Shown here: positions 1 to 4,945 of the stretch, in pieces
How the letters are laid out: each line of letters opens with the position of its first letter
Numbering within the stretch: the stretch's first letter is position 1
NCBI GenBank assembly: GCA_012960835.1
Contig: DUAL01000123.1
Coordinates: 1 to 5,785 of the forward strand
Reading direction: 5' to 3'
DNA length: 5,785 nucleotides
From: Flavobacteriales bacterium
GTDB lineage: Bacteria; Bacteroidota; Bacteroidia; Flavobacteriales; BACL11
Program-made: the position numbers and the translations under genes
The notes under the pieces: model-generated
Told to the model about the DNA's origin: nothing
The model's input: only the letters and a program-made list of their open reading frames with translations
Databases searched by the model: none

Positions 1-785
1 ATGATTGTCAAGCGCAAAATTGGTATGGTGTTTCATCATGGACGCAAGGCCCTTGCTCTACTCTTCCTCCTTGTTCGGTGGAAATTAATAACGGAGCTGT
101 TAATATTGAGATGTGTGATGGAGACACTGTAATACTTGAAGCAACAACTGGTTTTGATACTTATTTATGGACACTTATTGGACCTCCAATTGGCACTACA
201 AGCATTTTAACGACTACTATGCCGGGCATATACACTGTTGTTGCAACAGATAGTCTGTGTGCGGACATAGACTCTATTGTGGTTATTTTATATCAATCTC
301 CTCCTCTCTCTATTGGTTCTGTACCAAACCCTCCAATGATTTGCCTTGGAGATTCAGTAGTTCTTGAAGCTGCATCAGGATTTGTATCTTATTCTTGGAA
401 TAATGGAATGACTGGAGACAGAATAGTAGATTTTCCTGGACAAGACACTTGGTATATGGTGGAGGCTGTTGATTCCAACGGTTGTGTTGTTCTGGAAGAT
501 ATTTGGGTTTATGTGGATACTTGCATTTCTACTTCTACTTTTAATTTATTGGAAAAACAAATTATTATTTATCCAAACCCGACAAGTGGAAAAGTAAATA
601 TTGATCTTCCAAAAGGAGAATATTTTCATTTTACTTTAACTGATATACTTGGTAAAGTTGTACTTCAAAAAGAAACTATTTCTGAGAAATTTGTTTTTGA
701 TACCAAAGAAATAAGTAAGGGAACATATCTAATTAAATTAGAAAGCGTAAAAGGAAAATACAGCAGAAAATTATTAATAGAATAA
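1..785 (+). CDS. Secreted Ig-like repeat protein with T9SS type A sorting domain (3' part)
   Basis: The frame is open from base 3 to the TAA at 783-785, giving 260 visible residues (numbered from the codon at base 3); the true start lies left of the window. A GTG at 78 could be read as a start, but coding-like sequence rich in Cys and Trp (QNWYGVSSW, then PCSTLPPC) continues upstream in frame and no signal peptide follows the GTG, so it is internal. Residues about 36-97 and 112-174 are two Ig-like/PKD-like repeats sharing the pattern C-x-G-D-x-V-x-L-E-A-x-x-G-F-x-x-Y-x-W, then a Y-x-V strand and a second Cys. Residues about 187-260 match the T9SS type A C-terminal sorting domain: YPNP at 190-193, then LTDILGKVV, GTYLIKLE and a KLLIE end. 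The family is exported through the outer membrane by T9SS and often anchored to the cell surface. An adhesive or structural role is inferred; no catalytic domain is visible. The stop overlaps the next ATG by one base. Confidence 0.9.
   Translation, partial: DCQAQNWYGVSSWTQGPCSTLPPCSVEINNGAVNIEMCDGDTVILEATTGFDTYLWTLIGPPIGTTSILTTTMPGIYTVVATDSLCADIDSIVVILYQSPPLSIGSVPNPPMICLGDSVVLEAASGFVSYSWNNGMTGDRIVDFPGQDTWYMVEAVDSNGCVVLEDIWVYVDTCISTSTFNLLEKQIIIYPNPTSGKVNIDLPKGEYFHFTLTDILGKVVLQKETISEKFVFDTKEISKGTYLIKLESVKGKYSRKLLIE
561..782 (+). other. T9SS type A C-terminal sorting domain (encoded segment)
   Basis: This segment encodes the last 74 residues of the first gene. It starts IIIYPNPTSG, continues with a strand ending in LTDILGKVV, and finishes with GTYLIKLE and KLLIE. 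That order (YPNP, D-x-x-G-K/R, G-x-Y-x-x-K, terminal K-x-x-x) is the hallmark of the Por secretion/T9SS type A sorting domain. It is normally cleaved off during translocation. It is the best single indicator that the host belongs to Bacteroidota. Confidence 0.92.
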
Positions 786-787
786 TG
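783..787 (+). other. Stop/start overlap TAATG between genes 1 and 2
   Basis: The TAA of the secreted Ig-like protein shares its last A with the ATG of the following lipoprotein. No purine-rich Shine-Dalgarno site precedes it, as is usual in Bacteroidota. The arrangement suggests co-transcription and possible translational coupling. Confidence 0.8.
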
Positions 788-1708
788 TATTACATCCGAA
801 AAATAAAAGCCCTTTTAATATTGGGCTTTAGCGTTTTGGTGCTTTTTTCTTGTGAAAAAGATGTTCTTATTGGAGATAATGATGCGCCCTATTATGGAGG
901 AGTTCCAACTGTTTTAGTAGAGTTTTATGTAAATCGTGTATTTATTGATTTAATTGGGCGCGAGCCATTTGATGAAGAAATGGAAAATGAAGTGGCTTTT
1001 TTAAGAAGTTTTGACTTGTCAATGGAAGGAAGAGATTCTTTAATAATCAAATTACAAACAGATACTACTTTTATTGAAGGGGATTCTTCCTATAAATTTG
1101 CATATTACCATAGAATGTATGAGATATTAAAAGTTAGGATGATAGAGGGAGCTTCTAATGGATATATTGAGAGTGAAGCTGGAAATGCTTACCAGAGATA
1201 TGTTGTGGATTCTATTGCGGGGGAAATGCTAGACGCTTATAAAAGACTTCTTATTTATCATAATTTACAGGATGTAATAAAATCGGAATTACAGTATTAT
1301 AATGGTATAATCGGAATTAAAGAAATACACAGAAGAATGATTTTTAATGCAGTCTATGATGAAATAAATATGAATGTTTTCAATTATATAAATGCAGTTT
1401 TTGATAACTTACTTTTTAGATACCCAACCCTTTTCGAATTTGATGAATCCTATAAAATGATTTCAGATAATACACCTCAAATATTGCTTGGCCAATCTGG
1501 GCAAAGCAAATACGATTTTGCCGATATTGTTTGTGATTCAAAAGGGTTTTATGAGGGTGTTATTCAATGGGCTTATCTAACGCTTATAGCAAGAGTTCCC
1601 ACATCAGAAGAGGTAGATAAACATATGAATACTTTTTATTACGATTATGATTTTCAGTACATACAAAGACAAATAATGATCTCAGATGAATACGCACATT
1701 TTAAATAA
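785..1708 (+). CDS. Lipoprotein with DUF1549/DUF1553-like segments, 307 aa
   Basis: A lipoprotein signal peptide is clear: basic MYYIRKIK, a hydrophobic stretch to about residue 20, and lipobox L-F-S-C with acylated C23, followed by E-K-D. Residues 47-66 (FYVNRVFIDLIGREPFDEEM) resemble the 'LxxDLxGxPPTxEE' core of DUF1549. Residues 262-303 contain AYLTLIARVPTSEE and then IQRQIMISDEY, which resembles the final segment of DUF1553/DUF1800-like proteins (an R-x-P-T-x-x-E helix, then a QR-x-x-x-x-S-x-E/A-Y helix). A weaker middle copy may lie at 198-228. The protein looks mainly helical, with many Tyr. It is far shorter than planctomycete DUF1549/1553 proteins, so this is a remote similarity rather than a family assignment. 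The ATG overlaps the previous stop (TAATG), which supports this start and translational coupling. It lies two genes upstream of a DUF1501 gene, the usual partner of such domains. Function unknown. Confidence 0.85.
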   Translation: MYYIRKIKALLILGFSVLVLFSCEKDVLIGDNDAPYYGGVPTVLVEFYVNRVFIDLIGREPFDEEMENEVAFLRSFDLSMEGRDSLIIKLQTDTTFIEGDSSYKFAYYHRMYEILKVRMIEGASNGYIESEAGNAYQRYVVDSIAGEMLDAYKRLLIYHNLQDVIKSELQYYNGIIGIKEIHRRMIFNAVYDEINMNVFNYINAVFDNLLFRYPTLFEFDESYKMISDNTPQILLGQSGQSKYDFADIVCDSKGFYEGVIQWAYLTLIARVPTSEEVDKHMNTFYYDYDFQYIQRQIMISDEYAHFK

Positions 1709-1714
1709 AATATT

Positions 1715-2200
1715 ATGAAAAAACTATTTCTCCTTTCGCTTTGCATTTCTCTTGTTTTTGTTGCTTGTAAAAAAGAGGAAGATATCACTTATGGTGTAAA
1801 TCAAGTAAATGCCGATTCCTACAACTCTGGAAAGGATAAGCTTAAAAGCATATCTCAATACATTTCTATTGTTTATGCAAATCTTTTTCAGACAGCACTT
1901 CCTGCAAGTGAGTTAGTTGAAATTTCAAATTGCATAATATCTATTGGTGATAAGGAAGTGGCAAATGAAATTGTTTTAAGCAATTTTATGAATAAAACAG
2001 GAGTAATTATGCCGTCTGATTCTTTGATGCGTTCAGATGTAAATACCTTTTTAGAAGAGACTTACAAACGTTTTTTTATTCGCAACATTACTGAAGCTGA
2101 AAGAGAATATTTTAAAAACTTTTTAGAAACACATCCTAATGTTTCTGTAGAGATGATTTATACTGCTTTCTCACTTTCAAATGAATACCAATTCTACTAA
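1715..2200 (+). CDS. Small lipoprotein related to the preceding one, 161 aa
   Basis: The N-terminus MKKLFLLSLCISLVFVAC is a lipoprotein signal with lipobox F-V-A-C and acylated C18. C18 is followed by K-K-E-E-D, which matches the flavobacterial surface-export pattern X-K-(D/E)2. The mature part seems helical. Residues 113-159 read FLEETYKRFFIRNITEAERE and then IYTAFSLSNEY, the same layout as the C-terminus of the 307-aa lipoprotein upstream (an aromatic helix, R-x-x-T-x-x-E, a gap, then a helix ending S-x-E-Y). Residues 49-69 (Y-I-S-I-V-Y-A-N-L-F then LPASELVE) look like a second, degenerate copy. The two lipoproteins therefore probably share a helical module and may pair. The start lies 6 bases after the preceding stop, with an AT-only leader and no Shine-Dalgarno site. 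The module could belong to DUF1549/DUF1800 or DUF4214-like repeats; I cannot decide by eye. Function unknown. Confidence 0.85.
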   Translation: MKKLFLLSLCISLVFVACKKEEDITYGVNQVNADSYNSGKDKLKSISQYISIVYANLFQTALPASELVEISNCIISIGDKEVANEIVLSNFMNKTGVIMPSDSLMRSDVNTFLEETYKRFFIRNITEAEREYFKNFLETHPNVSVEMIYTAFSLSNEYQFY

Positions 2201-2211
2201 AATCATACAAA

Positions 2212-3543
2212 ATGAAAAGAAGAAACTTTATTAAAAATACAGTAATAGGATCGGCAGCAGCATTTTCCATTCCTTATATTTTACCAACCGGAAGATTGTT
2301 CGCTCAAACTGGAAATAAACTAGCTGATCATGTAGTTTTTGTAGCATTTGCTGGAGGTTTGCGCCAACAAGAGTCTGTTTTGCAAAGATACTTGGATGAC
2401 AGTCAGCAGTATCCTAGTGCTGGAAATATCATGTACAATATGTTTAATGGACCGCCACCAAATGATAAAATCGTTTATGGCAATACTCAAATAGTGCAAG
2501 GTGACACACCAATACCTCAAATATTAAATCAAACATTAGAAACTCAAGGAACTTTATTTAGAGAAGTAAATGCATCAACAGTAGGGCATTATGGCGGAGT
2601 AAATACTCTTCTTACTGGAAATTATATGTACTCTCAAGGTTTAAGAATGAAACCATCAATGCCTACAATATTTGAATATTTAAGAAGACATACAGGAGAA
2701 AAAGCAACAAAAACTTGGTTTGTTGGAAATGGGATAGGAAATTCATTTCCTTTACTAGACTATAGTTCACATTCTGAATATGGTTCTCAATATGGGGCAA
2801 ACTTTTTAGCGCCAACCATTACTTTTGGTGATGATGGAGAGAAACATCTTAAGAATGCTAAAATTTATCATCCAGAAGAAGAATTAGACCCAATGTATAA
2901 AATGAAATACTTCTTAGATAATGTTTGGTATTCTCAAGGTAGATCTCTCCCCTCAATAGGGAACACAGAAGAAGAGAAAGCAGAGATTAAGCAATTTGTG
3001 AGAGATATGTTTGACAAGAAAGACGCAGGAACTATCGCTTTTCCGCCTTCTGGAGGAGGAGATAATGCTACTATTGGCTATGCCTGTGAAGTGATCAAAA
3101 GATTCAAACCGACTCTAACTGTAATTCATCTTTCTTCTGTAGATTCATGTCATTCAGATTTTTCATCTTATCTAAGAAATATACATGCATCTGATCATGG
3201 AACTGCCCATCTATGGGATTTTATTCAAAACCAGGTACCTGAGATGGCAGGTAATACAGCTATGATTGTAATGCCAGAACACGGAAGAAATGAAGAAGCA
3301 AATGGTATTATTGATGCTAATGCATTCTTGGCTTACGATCATTCTGATGCCAACGCAAGAAGAATATTTGGTATGATGGTAGGCCCTAATATTGATGCTA
3401 ATTTATCGATTGGAAGTGAAACAAATCAGATTGGTGACATTGTAAATGTTGCTCCAACAATTGCTGAAATTCTTGGATTTAAAAATGATATGCTAAGTAC
3501 AGGACTTACCGCTTCTGGTCAATCCTTATTTGATTTAATATAA
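2212..3543 (+). CDS. DUF1501 family protein with twin-arginine signal, alkaline phosphatase-like fold, 443 aa
   Basis: The N-terminus MKRRNFIKNT followed by an Ala-rich hydrophobic stretch is a Tat-type signal (RRNFIK), probably cleaved near LFA-QTG (residues 29-34), so the protein should cross the inner membrane folded. The mature protein shows the DUF1501 pattern: a first strand VVFVAFAGG (41-49), a GH-x-GGVNTLLTG turn (125-136), VIHLSSVDSCHSDF with D311 and H314 (304-317), ASDHGTAHLW (326-335), MPEHGRN with E356, H357 and R359 (354-360, compare the usual sEFGR), YDHSD with D376 and H377 (375-379), and DIVNVAPTIAEILG (409-422). These are metal-site and C-terminal landmarks of alkaline phosphatase/sulfatase-fold proteins. 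The length is typical of DUF1501. No substrate is known for the family, so hydrolase activity is only an inference. The gene follows the two small lipoproteins by 11 bases and precedes the cytochrome-like lipoprotein by 3. Confidence 0.9.
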   Translation: MKRRNFIKNTVIGSAAAFSIPYILPTGRLFAQTGNKLADHVVFVAFAGGLRQQESVLQRYLDDSQQYPSAGNIMYNMFNGPPPNDKIVYGNTQIVQGDTPIPQILNQTLETQGTLFREVNASTVGHYGGVNTLLTGNYMYSQGLRMKPSMPTIFEYLRRHTGEKATKTWFVGNGIGNSFPLLDYSSHSEYGSQYGANFLAPTITFGDDGEKHLKNAKIYHPEEELDPMYKMKYFLDNVWYSQGRSLPSIGNTEEEKAEIKQFVRDMFDKKDAGTIAFPPSGGGDNATIGYACEVIKRFKPTLTVIHLSSVDSCHSDFSSYLRNIHASDHGTAHLWDFIQNQVPEMAGNTAMIVMPEHGRNEEANGIIDANAFLAYDHSDANARRIFGMMVGPNIDANLSIGSETNQIGDIVNVAPTIAEILGFKNDMLSTGLTASGQSLFDLI

Positions 3544-3546
3544 AAG

Positions 3547-4509
3547 ATGTATAAATACTTTCTCATATTTATGCTAATTATTCTTTTTAGCAATTGTAAA
3601 AAGGATGAAACGATTAATCCTTATGATAACACCTCACTTGATCCGCCAACTGAAGATAGTGTAGATTATTTTACTGATCCTTTGGCTTTTTCTGCTCTTC
3701 ATTCAAAAGTTTTTACTCCATATTGTGCGAATTCTGGATGCCATGATGGTACTTTTGAACCAGATTTCAGAACTATAGAAAGTGCTTATAATACTCTCAT
3801 TTACCACCCAATCATTAAGAATGACCCACAAAATACTTATACATATAGAGTTACGCCAGGCAATGCTGATATGTCTGTGATGTATAAAAGAATGCTAATT
3901 GATATTGATGGTTTATCTGGCATTATGCCTCTAGATGCATCAATTGAATATGATCCAGGACAATCACATGCTTGGCATGGCGTAAAGGATGAATATATTT
4001 TAAATATCAAAGATTGGATAAATGGAGGAGCAAAAGATATGTTTGGAAACACACCTCAACAAGCTAATTTACTTCCAAGAATGAAAGGAATGTTAGCATA
4101 CATTACAGGGCAAAGTACAATTCTAGCTAGGGATGGTTCTAGAGGTTCTATTTTTGTTCCTTCTTCTACTAGCTCTCTTGATTTATGGTTTTGTGTAACA
4201 GATGATCAGCTAGTTGGAAATCAGCTTACTTATAATAAGATTAAGTATTCCACTTCTCTTTTTAATTTTGAGCTTCAGCCAGAATTTAGCTTAGATCTAC
4301 AATCCTCTCCTTTGTTGGAAAATGGTTATTATGGAGCTCAGATTGTAGAATATTACCACAAATATATTTTGGATGTTAGTAGCTTTAATGTAGGAAATAT
4401 CATTTTTGTAAAAATTTACGTGCAAGACAATGTAAATAATGTAACTGAAATCCCAACAAATGGTAGTGAGTATCAAATTGTAAAATACTTTACTTTGGAA
4501 TTCATATAA
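3547..4509 (+). CDS. Lipoprotein with PSCyt1-like cytochrome c domain (CX4CH) and C-terminal beta domain, 320 aa
   Basis: A short lipoprotein signal ends at C17 (L-F-S-N-C), followed by K-K-D-E, a match to the flavobacterial surface-export pattern. Residues about 45-165 resemble class I/planctomycete-type cytochrome c domains: F56-T-P-Y-C60-A-N-S-G-C65-H66, then VTPGNADMSVMYKRM (102-116), GIMP with M127 as a plausible distal heme ligand, and the closing helix IKDWINGGA (154-162). The heme motif has four residues between the cysteines instead of two; CX4CH is known in some c-type cytochromes and is frequent in 'C-x-x-x-G-C-H' lipoproteins, but heme binding here is unproven. Residues about 175-320 form a separate, probably beta-rich domain that I do not recognise, with alternating strands such as NIIFVKIYVQD. 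The gene starts 3 bases after the DUF1501 gene, and its stop overlaps the next ATG. An electron-transfer or redox-sensing role beside the DUF1501 protein is an inference. Confidence 0.85.
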   Translation: MYKYFLIFMLIILFSNCKKDETINPYDNTSLDPPTEDSVDYFTDPLAFSALHSKVFTPYCANSGCHDGTFEPDFRTIESAYNTLIYHPIIKNDPQNTYTYRVTPGNADMSVMYKRMLIDIDGLSGIMPLDASIEYDPGQSHAWHGVKDEYILNIKDWINGGAKDMFGNTPQQANLLPRMKGMLAYITGQSTILARDGSRGSIFVPSSTSSLDLWFCVTDDQLVGNQLTYNKIKYSTSLFNFELQPEFSLDLQSSPLLENGYYGAQIVEYYHKYILDVSSFNVGNIIFVKIYVQDNVNNVTEIPTNGSEYQIVKYFTLEFI

Positions 4510-4511
4510 TG
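4507..4511 (+). other. Stop/start overlap TAATG between genes 5 and 6
   Basis: The stop of the cytochrome-like lipoprotein and the start of the 144-aa lipoprotein share one A. No ribosome-binding site is distinguishable, which fits coupled translation within one transcript. Confidence 0.8.
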
Positions 4512-4943
4512 AAAAGTTTAAAATACATACTTGTTGCCTTATTATTATTGGCTTTCTCTTGTAAGAAAGAAGAGGTCGATCCGGAATTCAGAATAACTTT
4601 AAAAAATACTACTCCAACAAATTTACAGGAGTTTCAAGAAAATGTAATGGTAACAATTGAATACCAACATCCAGAAGGCTTTATGGGTTTTTCCGATCCG
4701 GATTACTTATCGTTAGAAATTCATGATAGTCGGCTTACAAATCCCGATTTCTATCATTTACAACCGCTTTCCCCTCCAAGCCAAACAATTTCTATTCAAG
4801 GGAAGATTAATATAGAAATTGACTCTCCATTTCGATTTGGAAATGGAAATAGTGAAACTTTAACTTATTCCTTACGAATACAAGATAACAAGAGTAAATG
4901 GAGTAATACTGTTACCACTCCAATAATAACAGTAAATAAGTAA
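4509..4943 (+). CDS. Small conserved Bacteroidota-type lipoprotein, 144 aa
   Basis: The signal MKSLKYILVALLLLAFSC has lipobox A-F-S-C with C18, followed by K-K-E-E, a match to the surface-export pattern. The mature part looks like one beta-sandwich domain. Its layout recalls a lipoprotein type I associate with Bacteroidota: ITLKNTTPTNLQEFQENV (29-46), MVTIEYQHPEGFMGFSDPD (47-65), LEIHDSRL (69-76), a Pro-rich LQPLSPP segment (84-90), and the end RIQDNKSKWSNTVTTPIITV (123-142). In the relatives I recall, the segment after the EY strand is usually an acidic D-G-D-x-D-L-G-like loop. Here it is HPEGFMG, so any metal-binding role of that loop may be lost. Overlapping junctions on both sides (TAATG) tie it to the cytochrome-like gene and the CUB gene. 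Function is unknown; an accessory or assembly role at the outer membrane is a guess. Confidence 0.85.
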   Translation: MKSLKYILVALLLLAFSCKKEEVDPEFRITLKNTTPTNLQEFQENVMVTIEYQHPEGFMGFSDPDYLSLEIHDSRLTNPDFYHLQPLSPPSQTISIQGKINIEIDSPFRFGNGNSETLTYSLRIQDNKSKWSNTVTTPIITVNK

Positions 4944-4945
4944 TG
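4941..4945 (+). other. Stop/start overlap TAATG between genes 6 and 7
   Basis: The TAA of the small lipoprotein shares its last A with the ATG of the CUB protein. The ATG is followed at once by a good signal peptide, so the overlap fixes the start of the last gene. Confidence 0.8.

Noticed and set aside
78..80. GTG as the start of the first gene
   Set aside because: The frame is open to the left edge with protein-like sequence, and no signal peptide follows the GTG although a T9SS cargo needs one; it is an internal Val codon.
806..850. Intrinsic terminator from the 7-bp hairpin and downstream T run
   Set aside because: The T run starts 13 bases after the stem, the stem has only three G-C pairs, and the site is inside a coding region of a tight operon.
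1701..1717. Promoter in the AT-rich gap between genes 2 and 3
   Set aside because: The gap is only 6 bases and shows no Bacteroidota -7 (TAnnTTTG) element; AT-richness is the usual leader composition here.
2320..2520. Antisense frame of 66 codons
   Set aside because: It lies wholly inside the DUF1501 gene, has no recognisable domain and no leader; a shadow.
3837..4052. Antisense frame of 71 codons
   Set aside because: It lies inside the cytochrome-domain region of gene 5, whose forward reading has clear motifs; a shadow.
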